A stretch of 64,000 nt of DNA, taken from the NCBI RefSeq assembly GCF_001561995.1, contig NZ_LLWC01000022.1:124001-188000 (forward strand). The letters are read 5' to 3'. The position numbers and the translations under genes were made by a program. Shown one piece after another: positions 37,381 to 47,180 of the stretch. Every line of letters starts with the position of its first letter. Position 1 is the stretch's first letter. The notes below the pieces were generated by a model. The model did not search any database and was not told where the DNA came from. It saw only the letters and a program-made list of their open reading frames with translations. The stretch comes from Polycladidibacter hongkongensis. Lineage in GTDB: Bacteria; Pseudomonadota; Alphaproteobacteria; Rhizobiales; Stappiaceae.

Positions 37381-38205
37381 CTAGTGTTCACCTGCCAGTG
37401 CATGGACTTTTGCATGCAGATAGGCCGTCATGTCCTGAGCACTCCCTTTTGCCAGTATTTTGTGCGGCTCGATCACCGCCCCAACGCGCACATGAATAGT
37501 GGAACCGAGCAAACGGCGAAACTCGCGCACCAGCAAAGCCAACCGCAGTGTCAATGACCACTGGCTAACCAGCTGGAACAAGCGGGAGTTCTGCCCCTCA
37601 AAGTAGACCGGCAATACCTGCGCATGCGCGCTACGGATCAACTTGGCGCAAAAGTTTTTCCAAGGTAGCTCCTCAGCCCGTCCCCACATATGACGCGACG
37701 TCGCAACACCCCCACCAGGAAAGATCACAATCGTCACCCCTTCTCGCAGCAGCCGCAACGCTTCTCGCCTTGTGGCAAGATTGGTTCGCAGCGCATCTCG
37801 CGTGTCTTCAAAGTCAATCGGCAAAGAAAACTGACGTATTTCGGGCACTTTAAGCAGCTCGCTATTAATCAGGATCCGGTAGGGACGCCCCATTTGCTCG
37901 GCAAGTGACAGGATCGCCATCCCGTCTCCAATTCCGAATGGATGATTAGCCACAATCACTAAGGGCTGCGCGCTCAGGCCGCGCGGCGGCCAAGCCCCGG
38001 CATTCACATCAAGCCCCAGCCCTACAAGCTCCATAAGGCTACTCCAGATATGCGGCGTCACACCAACTATATTATCCCGCCAGTATGCATAGAGCGCTAG
38101 CAATTCCTTGCGCCCTGAAAGCCCTTCAACCACGCGGATCGTCCATCGCTTTAAGTAAGGGTGTTCAGGATTTGCATAACTAAGATCAGAGTTTGACACG
38201 TGCAA
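37381..38205 (-). CDS. Lysophospholipid-type acyltransferase (PlsC-like)
   Basis: About 274 residues. NHPFGIGD near residue 85 is an NHx4D acyltransferase box and IFPGGGVATS near 170 the phosphate-binding motif, as in PlsC and OlsA relatives. It probably acylates lysophospholipid or an ornithine-lipid precursor at the inner membrane. The start is uncertain: a TTG at 38205 has AAGGAG six bases upstream, while an ATG frame extends to 38286 into the thrS terminator. I prefer the TTG. Confidence 0.75.
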   Translation of the reverse strand: MHVSNSDLSYANPEHPYLKRWTIRVVEGLSGRKELLALYAYWRDNIVGVTPHIWSSLMELVGLGLDVNAGAWPPRGLSAQPLVIVANHPFGIGDGMAILSLAEQMGRPYRILINSELLKVPEIRQFSLPIDFEDTRDALRTNLATRREALRLLREGVTIVIFPGGGVATSRHMWGRAEELPWKNFCAKLIRSAHAQVLPVYFEGQNSRLFQLVSQWSLTLRLALLVREFRRLLGSTIHVRVGAVIEPHKILAKGSAQDMTAYLHAKVHALAGEH

Positions 38206-38307
38206 GACGAACTCCTTCGCCGGAAAACCATTCCTCTGCCTAGCAAAGCAACGGTTACAAACACGTGACAACACATCTGGAAACAAGCAAATATCAGAAA
38301 AACAAAA

Positions 38308-38334
38308 GGGCTGGCACCATGCAGGAACCAGCCC
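38308..38334 (-). terminator. Terminator of thrS
   Basis: Stem GGGCTGG / CCAGCCC followed on the minus strand by a T-rich tract, 48 bases after the thrS stop. Confidence 0.75.
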
Positions 38335-38381
38335 ATTCTTTTTCTTGCTCTCACATGAAAAGGAACTTTCTAAGAGTAATG

Positions 38382-40325
38382 TTAGTCCTCTTCGCGCAAG
38401 TCAGGCGGTGTTGCCTCATCCACCAGCGAGGAAATCGCATCAGCAAGGCTCATCGGCGTCTGGTCCTTCGAGCCAAGACGGCGAATGTTCACCGATTGCT
38501 CTTCCGCCTCACGCTTGCCAACAACCACAATTACCGGCACTTTTGCCAGAGAATGCTCACGCACCTTGTAGTTGATCTTCTCGTTTCGCAGATCAAGCTC
38601 ACCAGCAAGACCAGCCTTCTTCAGCTTGGCATGCACTTGCTCAGCATACTCGTTCGCCTCAGAAGTGATCGCTGCCACCACATATTGCTGCGGCGCCAAC
38701 CATAACGGGAAGTGTCCGGCAAAGCTCTCGATCAAGATGCCAAGGAATCGCTCTAGCGAACCACAAATGGCACGGTGAACCATAACCGGTTCTTTTTTCT
38801 CGCCGTCACTGTCCACATAGAACGCGCCAAAACGGTCCGGCAGGTTGAAGTCTACCTGTGTCGTGCCACATTGCCATTCGCGGCCAATAGCATCGCGCAG
38901 GGTGTATTCAAACTTCGGCCCGTAAAACGCGCCTTCGCCTTCAAGAATACCGGTTTTGATCTTGCCGCCTGATTGCTCTTCAATCTGCTTCAAGACCCGG
39001 CCCATAACCTCTTCGGCATGATCCCAAACTGCATCAGAACCAACGCGCTTTTCAGGGCGGGTCGAAAGTTTGACCACAACCTCATCAAAGCCGAAATGCT
39101 TGTAGACCGAGAGAATGAGCTCGTTGATTTTGAGACATTCTTCCGCCAACTGCTCTTCTGTACAGAACACATGCGCATCATCTTGCGTAAACGCCCGCAC
39201 GCGCATCAAGCCGTGAAGTGCGCCTGATGGCTCATAGCGCGACACTGCGCCAAATTCCGCCATGCGCAAAGGCAGCTCACGGTAGGAACGCAAGCCGTGC
39301 TTGAAAATCTGCACGTGACCCGGGCAGTTCATCGGCTTGATGGCAAACACCCGGTGGTCTTCTGTCTCGGTGGAGAACATGTTCTCGCGGTACCATTCCC
39401 AGTGTCCCGAGGTTTCCCAAAGAGCCTTGTCAAGGATTTGCGGGGCGTTCACTTCCTGATAGTCATCAGCCAACCGGCGGCGCATATAGTTGGTCAGGTT
39501 CTGGAACAGCTTCCAGCCCTTGTGGTGCCAAAAAACAACGCCCGGCCCTTCCTCTTGGAAGTGGTATAGGTCCATCTCCCGGCCCAGCTTGCGGTGGTCG
39601 CGTTTTTCCGCTTCCTCCAGCATGTGCAAATAGGCTTTGAGGTCTTTCTCGTTAGCCCACGCGGTGCCGTAAATGCGGGTCAGCATCTCGTTGTTGCTGT
39701 CCCCGCGCCAGTAAGCACCGGCAACCTTCATCAGCTTGAAAGCCTGCCCGATCTGACCAGTGGAATAAAGGTGCGGCCCGCGGCAAAGGTCCAGCCAATC
39801 GCCCTGACGGTAGATCTTGACATCTTCCCCCGCAGGGATCGCATCCACCAGCTCAACCTTGTAGTGCTCGCCCTGCTCGGCAAAATGCGCCTTGGCCTGC
39901 TCGCGCGACCAGACTTCCTTGGTGAACTTGGCGTTCCGCTCGATAATCTGCCGCATTTTCTTTTCAATGACCGGCAAATCTTCGGTGGTAAACGGTGTCT
40001 CGCGCTTAAAGTCGTAATAAAAGCCGTTTTCAATAACCGGGCCAATGGTCACCTGCGTGCCTGGCCACAATTCCTGCACGGCCTCAGCCATCACGTGCGC
40101 CGCATCATGGCGGATCAGCTCCAGCGCGCGTGGATCATCACGGGTAATGATCTCGATGGCGCCATCCTGGGTGATCGGCTCGGCCAAATCACGCAGTTCG
40201 CCGTCAATCGCCACAGCCAATGCTTTTTTCTGCAAGGACTTGGAAATGCTCAGCGCGACATCAAAGCCGGAACTGCCAGCCTCGTACTCACGGATTGAAT
40301 TGTCAGGAAAACTTAGTTTAATCAT
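38382..40325 (-). CDS. thrS: Threonyl-tRNA synthetase
   Basis: 647 residues, normal length. Order: TGS domain (1-60), editing domain with [11 protein letters not shown] (about 80) and [13 protein letters not shown] (about 210), class II catalytic core with zinc Cys in KPMNCPGHV (about 335), motif 2 [17 protein letters not shown] and motif 3 [12 protein letters not shown], then the anticodon-binding domain. It charges tRNA-Thr in the cytoplasm. ATG 40325 gives the conserved MIKLSFPD start with GGAG seven bases upstream. No T-box is seen, as expected for a proteobacterium. Confidence 0.95.
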   Translation of the reverse strand: MIKLSFPDNSIREYEAGSSGFDVALSISKSLQKKALAVAIDGELRDLAEPITQDGAIEIITRDDPRALELIRHDAAHVMAEAVQELWPGTQVTIGPVIENGFYYDFKRETPFTTEDLPVIEKKMRQIIERNAKFTKEVWSREQAKAHFAEQGEHYKVELVDAIPAGEDVKIYRQGDWLDLCRGPHLYSTGQIGQAFKLMKVAGAYWRGDSNNEMLTRIYGTAWANEKDLKAYLHMLEEAEKRDHRKLGREMDLYHFQEEGPGVVFWHHKGWKLFQNLTNYMRRRLADDYQEVNAPQILDKALWETSGHWEWYRENMFSTETEDHRVFAIKPMNCPGHVQIFKHGLRSYRELPLRMAEFGAVSRYEPSGALHGLMRVRAFTQDDAHVFCTEEQLAEECLKINELILSVYKHFGFDEVVVKLSTRPEKRVGSDAVWDHAEEVMGRVLKQIEEQSGGKIKTGILEGEGAFYGPKFEYTLRDAIGREWQCGTTQVDFNLPDRFGAFYVDSDGEKKEPVMVHRAICGSLERFLGILIESFAGHFPLWLAPQQYVVAAITSEANEYAEQVHAKLKKAGLAGELDLRNEKINYKVREHSLAKVPVIVVVGKREAEEQSVNIRRLGSKDQTPMSLADAISSLVDEATPPDLREED

Positions 40326-40494
40326 CATCACTCTCCGGCTCACTCCTGCAAACATAGGCAGGTAAGCAGTGGGTCATTTGGTCACTTCAAAGGAGTGCTT
40401 AGCCTAAATGACGAGGCTGGTCCAGAACCTGCGCCGGTCATGCCGCAGATTCTTTCCTGTATCCACGCAGCATGTCGCGTTGATGCAAGTCCGC

Positions 40495-40902
40495 CTACGA
40501 CTTCTTCAAAATCTTGATAAGCTTAAAGTACTCGCAGACCAGCGGCATGTCTGGCGCATAAACTCCAAGGCGGGTGAAGTACTCTTTGTGCCCTTCCTGC
40601 CAGTGATCCAAAGAAAGGTCACCCTCGCCTTCCAGCACCGCCCAAACCTCGTCAATCTCGTCAAAGCGGCGAATACTCACATCAATCATCTCCACCACGC
40701 AAGCGGCCTCGCCCTTGCCGTTGGTGATGACATACTGATCGCCCGCCTGCGGGATGCGCAAGCCTTCGCTTTCATAATAATGCAGATCGCCGCAAGTGGC
40801 CGTCTTCGTGCCATTCAGCACCAGCGCCAGCAGCTCATCTGCCAGCTCTGGTGTATCGCCAAAGCTAAAGCTCGACAGTCCCTCGATGTTAATCTCGCTC
40901 AC
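40495..40902 (-). CDS. ASCH-domain protein
   Basis: 135 residues from a GTG at 40902 (GGAG nine bases upstream); a longer frame to 40944 is possible. LNGTKTATCG and the C-terminal WQEGHKEYF match the ASCH fold, a PUA-like beta barrel that binds RNA or modified nucleosides; some members are amidohydrolases of acylated cytidine. The exact role is unknown. Confidence 0.8.
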   Translation of the reverse strand: MSEINIEGLSSFSFGDTPELADELLALVLNGTKTATCGDLHYYESEGLRIPQAGDQYVITNGKGEAACVVEMIDVSIRRFDEIDEVWAVLEGEGDLSLDHWQEGHKEYFTRLGVYAPDMPLVCEYFKLIKILKKS

Positions 40903-40956
40903 GCAGCATAACTCCGTTAAGGCAGCGCCCAACCTATGGAACAAGCTACAACGAGC

Positions 40957-41442
40957 CTAATGCGCCGCCTGATTTTTCCAAGCCACCAGCTTTACCATAA
41001 AATCAATGCAATACAACTTGGCGCAAAACATCACCACAGTGCCAATCACCGTCCACCAAAGATGCAGCTCCCACAAACCATAGATATAGGCAACTGCGCC
41101 AAGGGCAGAAGTAAAGTTAAGCAAATTGATCATGCGTCCAAGATGTTGCGGGATAGGTTCTTGCTTTCGTTTCAACCAGATCCGCTCGCCAAGCACCCCT
41201 GTCGACATCCAATTATCAGTAGACTTGGGCACACCGAACAACCGGGGGTTAATCCAGACCCAAAGCAGCACAAGCACCACCGGCACAAGATACCACAGCC
41301 CCAGCCATACCCGCGACCACACCGCCAGCGCAAACAGAGGTAGTACAGACAAGCGCGACCAACCGCTCCAAGGATTGGTGTGTCGCTCCCAACTCGCATC
41401 GTCCATTCCCATGAGCTTTTCGGCAAAACTTCCAAGGTCCAT
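40957..41442 (-). CDS. Small membrane protein, DUF6653-like
   Basis: 161 residues. N-terminal SWERHTNPWSGWSRL is followed by two or three hydrophobic helices (about 30-70) and further helices near 115-140. The pattern matches what I recall of DUF6653, an uncharacterised inner-membrane family. It lies upstream of the ASCH gene on the same strand. Confidence 0.6.
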   Translation of the reverse strand: MDLGSFAEKLMGMDDASWERHTNPWSGWSRLSVLPLFALAVWSRVWLGLWYLVPVVLVLLWVWINPRLFGVPKSTDNWMSTGVLGERIWLKRKQEPIPQHLGRMINLLNFTSALGAVAYIYGLWELHLWWTVIGTVVMFCAKLYCIDFMVKLVAWKNQAAH

Positions 41443-41591
41443 GGCAACTCTCCCTCAAATAGGCAGAGCAAAACCTAGCAAGCTCGAAAGCACCTGTCGA
41501 TTGACAGCAAAAAGCCACAACAGATCTATAAACAAACAACTTGTTCTTCTGGAAGTTTGGAAGATTATCTCATCAACCTCATAAAGAGGGA

Positions 41592-41676
41592 TGGTGGAGG
41601 AGGTTGGATTCGAACCAACGTAGGCATAGCCAGCGGATTTACAGTCCGCCCCCTTTAGCCACTCGGGCACTCCTCC
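41592..41676 (-). tRNA. tRNA-Tyr (GTA anticodon)
   Basis: 85 bases with encoded CCA. The acceptor stem GGAGGAG / CTCCTCC is perfect, the anticodon loop reads CTGTAAA, a long variable arm is present as required for bacterial tRNA-Tyr, and the T loop is TTCGAAT. Confidence 0.95.
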
Positions 41677-41851
41677 GTCACGCTGCGAAGTGTGTCTCGC
41701 CGTGCGGTGTGGGCGGTTTATGCGGTCTTCACGGATAATTGTCAACGGCCCGTTCTGCATTTTTTAAATTTAACTGTATAAATATCGCAGGACGCCGCCA
41801 ACCTGTTGAAAAGATAAGGCTTAACAGCCGCAAGGCACCAAGAAAACCATC

Positions 41852-42217
41852 CTAGTCCTCACCGCCAAGGCGTGTCGTTGGGTCAATCTGCGCACCGCGC
41901 CAGTCGCCATAGCGCCAAGGCGCATACCACCGCCCTTCAGCTGGCAGGGTCTCTGGCACAGGGTCAAAGCCGCTGGCACCGCCCGGGCGGCAGCGCATAA
42001 TCCGCGCCAACCCCACCCAGCCTCCGGCCCACAGACCGTAGCGGCGGATCGCGGTCGACGTATACTCAGAGCAGGTCGGCGCATATCGGCATGTCCGCCC
42101 GAGAAACAAACTAAGCGAGTGGCGGTAAACGAAAATCAGGGCAAGCCCAATCGCCGCCCCTATGCCCAGCCGCATTGTGCCCTGCTTTTGCCGCTCCAAT
42201 TCACAGCGAAGGCACAT
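41852..42217 (-). CDS. yidD: Membrane protein insertion efficiency factor YidD
   Basis: 121 residues. A hydrophobic helix (about 18-35) is followed by the YidD core CRYAPTCSEYTSTAIRRYG and RCRPGGASGFDPVP. The protein associates with the inner membrane and assists YidC/Sec insertion. The ATG overlaps the stop of the IscU-like gene by one base, an arrangement common in Rhizobiales. Confidence 0.92.
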   Translation of the reverse strand: MCLRCELERQKQGTMRLGIGAAIGLALIFVYRHSLSLFLGRTCRYAPTCSEYTSTAIRRYGLWAGGWVGLARIMRCRPGGASGFDPVPETLPAEGRWYAPWRYGDWRGAQIDPTTRLGGED

Positions 42218-42690
42218 CAGCGCGCGCCCTCACCTGTCTCGCCTGCAAGAGGTAAAGCGCCCAGCTGTTGCAGCGCGTCAACACAGGCGTCAAAAGCCAG
42301 CATGGTAGAGGCATGACGCGCTTTGTACTCCCGCACCGGCTCCAGATATCGCAGATCGGCAAAGCGCCCCTCTGGCGCTGGCCCATTCTCTTTAAGCATC
42401 GCCCGCAATGCCTGCTGCGCTGCCAGCACCTCCTGCGCCGTGGCTCCCACCACATGCGCCCCCAGCACACTGGCGCTGGCCTGCCCCAAGGCACACGCTT
42501 TTACATCCTGTGCAAAGGCACTCACGGTACCTGCCTCGACACACAGCTCCACCGCAACGGTAGAGCCACACAATCGAGAGTGCGCCTTGGCCTTCGCCTC
42601 TGGCTGTTCCAGCCTGCCAAGCCCTGCAATATTGCCTGCCAGCTCAAGGATTTTGCTGTTGTAGACGTCGTTTAGCATCGCTCGTGTCAT
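42217..42690 (-). CDS. Iron-sulfur cluster scaffold protein, IscU/NifU-like
   Basis: 157 residues. The three ligand cysteines of the NifU N-terminal/IscU fold are visible in LCGSTV, KACALGQAS and FDACVDAL. The usual CGD aspartate is CGS, so cluster handling may differ. It likely holds Fe-S clusters or plays a related role in the cytoplasm. Coupled to yidD. Upstream lies a promoter-containing gap to the divergent folE. Confidence 0.8.
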   Translation of the reverse strand: MTRAMLNDVYNSKILELAGNIAGLGRLEQPEAKAKAHSRLCGSTVAVELCVEAGTVSAFAQDVKACALGQASASVLGAHVVGATAQEVLAAQQALRAMLKENGPAPEGRFADLRYLEPVREYKARHASTMLAFDACVDALQQLGALPLAGETGEGAR

Positions 42691-43032
42691 TCCTTAAAAT
42701 GTGCCGGTTTGGGCCTAGCGACAAAATCACTTCAGCATCGCCCGAGTAAAACTCAATCGAGCCGAAAGGCCCTCTCTTTTCATAGGTCGTATTCTGGCCT
42801 ATATAAGAGCGCTTGCTGCAAGTTCAAAGCGAAGCGCCGCCCACTAGCTGGCGCCAGACAAGAACCGAAAAGCAGCAGCAACCACGATACGTTATCCGGA
42901 GAGCCCGCACCATTGCTTGACCTTGGTTTTGCGCTATGTACCGCCTGTTAGGCCCTTTGTACATAATTTAGCGCAAAAGCTGCGGCGTTTTCAAAAAACG
43001 TAACGTGACAGATGTGAATATGGAGATCCGCA
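42691..43032. other. Divergent intergenic region between the IscU-like gene and folE
   Basis: About 340 bases. It should carry promoters for both directions; I see no gene, riboswitch or clear repeat in it. Confidence 0.4.
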
Positions 43033-43668
43033 ATGGAACCAGTCCTCAAACCGGTAAGTGACACCGATCAAGAGGCAAAATCGCAGGCCGCAACCACCAG
43101 CCAGCGCCCTTCCCGTGCAGAGGCGGAAGCTGCAGCAGCTGTCTTGTTGCGTTGGACAGGAGATGATCCGGCGCGGGAAGGTCTCATAGAGACGCCTGCT
43201 CGTGTGGTCAAAGCCTACGAAGATCTCTTCGCCGGTTATCGCGAAGATCCGAAGGAGCATCTGGAGCGCACCTTCGAGGAAGTCGAAGGCTACAAAGACA
43301 TCGTGTTGCTGCGCGACATCGTCTTCACATCCTTTTGCGAGCACCATATTCTACCATTCGTTGGGAAGGCTCACATTGCCTACTATCCCTCCAATGCGGT
43401 TGTTGGCCTGTCTAAACTCGCACGTGTTGTCGATATCTTCGCCCGCCGCCTGCAAACACAGGAAAAGATGACCGCACAGATCATCGACACCATCCAAAGC
43501 ACGCTCGCCCCGCGCGGCGTTGCCGTGATGGTCGAGGCCGAGCACCAGTGCATGTCCATGCGCGGTATTCAAAAGCAGGGGGTCTCTACCCTCACCAACA
43601 GCTTTACCGGCTGTTTTGCCGAAGATGCAGCTGAGCAGGCCCGTTTTATGCAACTGGTTCGAGCCTAA
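43033..43668 (+). CDS. folE: GTP cyclohydrolase I
   Basis: 211 residues. Zinc and catalytic residues are visible in [19 protein letters not shown] and in [28 protein letters not shown] lies between. It converts GTP to dihydroneopterin triphosphate, the first step of folate and pterin synthesis. N-terminal 30 residues are a variable extension. folE-hisI is a conserved neighbour pair in Rhizobiales. Confidence 0.95.
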   Translation: MEPVLKPVSDTDQEAKSQAATTSQRPSRAEAEAAAAVLLRWTGDDPAREGLIETPARVVKAYEDLFAGYREDPKEHLERTFEEVEGYKDIVLLRDIVFTSFCEHHILPFVGKAHIAYYPSNAVVGLSKLARVVDIFARRLQTQEKMTAQIIDTIQSTLAPRGVAVMVEAEHQCMSMRGIQKQGVSTLTNSFTGCFAEDAAEQARFMQLVRA

Positions 43669-43713
43669 GCGCAAAACACCTGCGCCAACTCACGCATTTA
43701 TTTAAGGATTGTT

Positions 43714-44181
43714 ATGTGCAACTCAGCCAATTGCAGCCACTTCCCGCCCCGCCCTGCCAAGCAGGAGTTGGAGAAGGGCGCCGTACTGTCGCCGAAGTTT
43801 GATAGTGATGGCCTGATCGCCGCCGCTGTAACCGATTTTGACACCGGCGACTTGCTTATGGTCGGCTATATGAATGCCGAAGCCCTGCAACGCACCATCG
43901 ACAGCGGCGAAGCATGGTACTGGAGCCGCTCCCGTCAGGAGTACTGGAAAAAGGGCGGCACCTCCGGCCAAGTACAGAATGTCATCGAAATGCGCACCGA
44001 CTGCGATCAGGACGCCATCTGGCTGCGCGTACGCGTGGCAGGTAACGGTGCCACCTGTCATGTGGGCTATAATTCCTGCTTCTACCGCAAAATCGAAAAG
44101 GATGCGACCGGCAACACCATTCTGACCTTCGCAGAAGCCGCGCCTGTCTATGATCCAGAGGAAGTCTACGGCAAAAAGTGA
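43714..44181 (+). CDS. hisI: Phosphoribosyl-AMP cyclohydrolase
   Basis: 155 residues, the monofunctional form. SRQEYWKKGGTSG is the substrate loop, and the zinc cysteines lie in RTDCDQDA and in TCHVGYNSCFYR. It hydrolyses PR-AMP in the third step of histidine synthesis. A 30-residue N-terminal extension (MCNSANCSHF) precedes the core. AAGGA lies upstream of the ATG; it follows folE by 45 bases. Confidence 0.94.
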   Translation: MCNSANCSHFPPRPAKQELEKGAVLSPKFDSDGLIAAAVTDFDTGDLLMVGYMNAEALQRTIDSGEAWYWSRSRQEYWKKGGTSGQVQNVIEMRTDCDQDAIWLRVRVAGNGATCHVGYNSCFYRKIEKDATGNTILTFAEAAPVYDPEEVYGKK

Positions 44182-44261
44182 TAGGTTGAGCCCGCGTTTG
44201 TTCAGTGTTTTTATAGAGTTTGTCTGTCACACTCTTTCATTCATAGCAAACTCTTCGCCAA

Positions 44262-45293
44262 ATGGGCAAACACGTGCTGGACAAAATACGCTTTAAAGCC
44301 TCGGGCAAACCAGAGGACGATTGCCTCGCCAAACCCGGCCCAACCACACCAAGCATCGGCCTCGCCCTAGGCGGCGGTGCCGCACGTGGCTGGGGCCACA
44401 TTGGCGTGCTCCGCGCCTTAGAGGAGGCGGATATTAAAGCCCACGTGGTTTGTGGCAGTTCAATTGGCGCAATCGTTGGCGGCTGCTATCTGGCAGGCAA
44501 GTTAGATGAGCTGGAAGAATTTGCCCGCTCCATAAACCGACGCCGCATGTTCTCCCTAATGGACTTTTCCATCGGTGGCGCCGGTCTTATCTCCGGCAAT
44601 AAAATCTTCGACCTTCTGCACGAACACCTTGGCAAGACAACAATCGAAGAGCTCGTCACACCCTTTGCCGCCGTGTGCACCGAACTCGGCACCGGCCACG
44701 AAATCTGGCTTCGCTCCGGTTCCCTTGCCCACGCCTTACGCTGCACCGCCTCGCTTCCCGGCATTTTCGAGCCAGTCTCCTATGGCGGACGCTGGCTGGT
44801 GGATGGCGCTCTGGTCAACCCAATTCCCGTTTCCGTCTGCCGTGCCTTTGGGGCCCGTTTCGTCATCGCCATCAATCTCAACACCGATAGTTTTGGCCGT
44901 GGCTCGACAGTGGTGCACGACGATCCTTTCTTCAACTTGCAAGAAGACAATCAAGACACACCAAACCAACTACAACTGGCCAAGCGCATCGTTCGGCGCA
45001 AGCTTTTTGGCAAACCAAAGGGACTACCGGGAATTTCCGGGGTAATGATGGAAAGTTACAACATCATACAAGACCGCATTGCCCGCTCCCGCTTGGCAGG
45101 CGACCCACCGGACTGGGTCATCCCCTTGCGCCTTGGCGAAATTGGCTTGTTTGATTTTCATCGTGCCGCGGAAAGCATCGAGATCGGCTATGAAACCACC
45201 CAGCGCATGCTCACAGACATTCGCGATGTCCTCGGCCTTTGTCCGCCTCTACCACCACAGCACAAATTCCGTGTGCCCGACGATCTCGCCTAA
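44262..45293 (+). CDS. Patatin-like phospholipase
   Basis: 343 residues. The oxyanion loop LGGGAARGWGHIGVL (about 34), the nucleophile elbow CGSSIGAIVG (about 66) and the catalytic Asp in LVDGALVNPIP (about 185) form the Ser-Asp dyad site. It resembles the RssA/NTE group of lysophospholipases. It follows hisI and converges on a CBS gene across a terminator. Confidence 0.9.
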   Translation: MGKHVLDKIRFKASGKPEDDCLAKPGPTTPSIGLALGGGAARGWGHIGVLRALEEADIKAHVVCGSSIGAIVGGCYLAGKLDELEEFARSINRRRMFSLMDFSIGGAGLISGNKIFDLLHEHLGKTTIEELVTPFAAVCTELGTGHEIWLRSGSLAHALRCTASLPGIFEPVSYGGRWLVDGALVNPIPVSVCRAFGARFVIAINLNTDSFGRGSTVVHDDPFFNLQEDNQDTPNQLQLAKRIVRRKLFGKPKGLPGISGVMMESYNIIQDRIARSRLAGDPPDWVIPLRLGEIGLFDFHRAAESIEIGYETTQRMLTDIRDVLGLCPPLPPQHKFRVPDDLA

Positions 45294-45311
45294 AGCCTCA
45301 TGCATCAAACA

Positions 45312-45343
45312 AAAAGGCGACAAGCACTTGCCAGCCGCCTTTT
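45312..45343. terminator. Bidirectional terminator
   Basis: Stem AAAAGGCG / CGCCTTTT between the convergent patatin and CBS genes, with A and T runs built into the arms. Confidence 0.75.
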
Positions 45344-45365
45344 CGGCAATCAAAGCGAAAACCGG

Positions 45366-45797
45366 CTATCCCGCATGAATATAGGAGCGCATCTCTTCGG
45401 CCTCCCGCTCCACCTGCGCAATACGGTACTTGACCACATCACCAATGGAGATAATCCCGCTCAAACGCCCATCTTTGACAACGGGCAAGTGACGAAAGCG
45501 CCCCTCTGTCATCCGTGCCAACACCACCAGCAAGGTATCCTGTTCTTCGCAGACCATAACTTTCCGTGTCATGATATCGCGCACGGGCTGCTCCAGAATA
45601 TCCCGACCATTCAGAGCAATCGCCCGCACCACATCACGTTCCGAAACAATTCCGGCAATCTCCTTATCACCATCATGCAGCACCATTGCACCAATGCCCC
45701 GTGCCCCGAGCGTCGCGCACACCTCACCAACCGTACGGTCACAAGGCTCGCAAAACACCTCACGGCCCTTAGCTTGCAGAATTGCAGAAACTGTCAT
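45366..45797 (-). CDS. Two-CBS-domain protein
   Basis: 143 residues from ATG 45797 with GAGGAGG just upstream. Two CBS motifs pair across the protein (GIVSERDVVRAI and GIISIGDVVKYRI), forming a Bateman module that binds adenosyl nucleotides. No fused enzyme domain is present, so it is probably a small energy sensor or regulator. It lies downstream of the rhomboid gene on the same strand. Confidence 0.9.
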   Translation of the reverse strand: MTVSAILQAKGREVFCEPCDRTVGEVCATLGARGIGAMVLHDGDKEIAGIVSERDVVRAIALNGRDILEQPVRDIMTRKVMVCEEQDTLLVVLARMTEGRFRHLPVVKDGRLSGIISIGDVVKYRIAQVEREAEEMRSYIHAG

Positions 45798-45910
45798 GAA
45801 CGTCCTCCTCAATACCAAGATGGCGCAAAGCAAATACCGCTCCACCAAGATATATCATGACCAATTCCTATCATTTTGCAAACAGCAGATAAGACATACG
45901 GCCTTTTTGC

Positions 45911-46669
45911 TTAATTGCTTTGAGAGGTAGCTCTGTCAAAAAGTGAAAACAGCAGCAGGCCAGTGGCAAAGCCACCCAAATGTGCTTCCCAAGCGATTGC
46001 CGGTCCGCCAGCAGAAGGTGAGAGCAGACCAAACACCACATTCAGCGTCCCCCAAATCCCAAGAAAGCCCAGAGTCCGCCTATCTTGAAATGTACGCATT
46101 AGCGAAAATGCTGGCACAAAAAACTTGATCCGCCCCGGCGCGCGCACCTGATGCATGGGCCCACCGTAGCAAAAACCAAATCTCATGACCCCGGCAACTT
46201 GTCCCGAGATCGCCGCCGATGCGCCAATCATCGGTATCGACGCGCCTTGGTTCATCAAGAGAAACAACAAGGCACCACCGATAGCACTCAGCCCGCTAAA
46301 CAACAGGAAACGCATAGCGCCAAAGCGCCACGCCAAAGCCCCGCCAAAAGCGGCCATCCAGAAGCAGTTCACCAGCAAATGTCCCCAGCTACCATGCAAA
46401 AAGCTGTAGCTCACAAAAGACCAAATCGCAGAAGCTGTTCCTCCCGGCCACCCCTCCTGCGCAAACAAGCTAAATTCATAGCGCAGCGGCCAGAAAGCGA
46501 ACAAGGCAAAGATTTGGCGCTGTTCGTATGGCCCAGCAAACTGTTCGATGAGCAAATGCACCGCAACAAACACCAGAACGAGGGCGATCACGACACCGGG
46601 TAGATTAAAGACAGGCGGCGAGGATGGTCTCCCCCGCTTTTCAGGGGCAGAAGTTTGCTCCTCAGACAT
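45911..46669 (-). CDS. Rhomboid-family intramembrane serine protease
   Basis: 252 residues, about six transmembrane helices. HGSWGHLLVN lies in the second helix region, the catalytic Ser is in IGASAAISGQ (GxSG-like, with GASAAIS) and the catalytic His in EAHLGGFATG near the C-terminus. It cleaves membrane proteins within the bilayer. The N-terminal 20 residues are cytoplasmic and charged. Confidence 0.88.
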   Translation of the reverse strand: MSEEQTSAPEKRGRPSSPPVFNLPGVVIALVLVFVAVHLLIEQFAGPYEQRQIFALFAFWPLRYEFSLFAQEGWPGGTASAIWSFVSYSFLHGSWGHLLVNCFWMAAFGGALAWRFGAMRFLLFSGLSAIGGALLFLLMNQGASIPMIGASAAISGQVAGVMRFGFCYGGPMHQVRAPGRIKFFVPAFSLMRTFQDRRTLGFLGIWGTLNVVFGLLSPSAGGPAIAWEAHLGGFATGLLLFSLFDRATSQSN

Positions 46670-46805
46670 ACGTTTCTCCGTAAGGTTCGCAGGCGCGACT
46701 ACCTAACAGCCCAAATCCGTTTCGTTCAAGTGTGAGACACCGCGTATCAATACGAAACATCCCGTCCTTTTTTGAAACAACAAAAGATCAAGCACGCCAA
46801 AAATA

Positions 46806-46850
46806 GAAAAGCCGCCAGCGCTCTCCCCCGATCACGCATGGCGGCTTTTC
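46806..46850. terminator. Strong hairpin with T/A tracts, no assigned gene
   Basis: Perfect 12-bp stem GAAAAGCCGCCA / TGGCGGCTTTTC with a 21-base loop. It lies upstream of the rhomboid gene and far from the PAS gene, so no annotated gene ends here. It may terminate a small unannotated gene or RNA on the minus strand (see findings). Confidence 0.6.
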
Positions 46851-47048
46851 AATGTGGCATTAGCCGGAGGTCTGCTGCACTCATTTCCCCCCGAAAACGA
46901 GCCGCACCTACGACGGCAATGACGGAACCCATTAAAAGCGCTTCAAAAAAAATAGCAACTAATATTTCAGTTTAACGACAAAAAACACCTTGAACCAAAG
47001 AGGATATCCCCAAAGCGACAAAACAGCGTATCAAATTCGATTAAAATT

Positions 47049-47063
47049 TTAAGAAAGTTTTAA
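47049..47063. promoter_or_regulatory. CtrA-type binding site
   Basis: Exact TTAA-N7-TTAA, 118 bases upstream of the PAS-domain gene. It matches the full CtrA consensus of alphaproteobacteria. The region is AT-rich, so chance occurrence is possible. Confidence 0.45.
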
Positions 47064-47180
47064 TATTGGCACAAACCCTGCTTAATACCCACTAGAGAGA
47101 CAGGGATGGTTAAAAATGTCTATAAAAGACACACTCTGATCTCCCTTCGATAAGTAAGGCCAGTTCAGGGAGGCATCAGT

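Noticed and set aside
39594-40298. 234-codon antisense frame in thrS
   Set aside because: Complement of a highly conserved synthetase gene.
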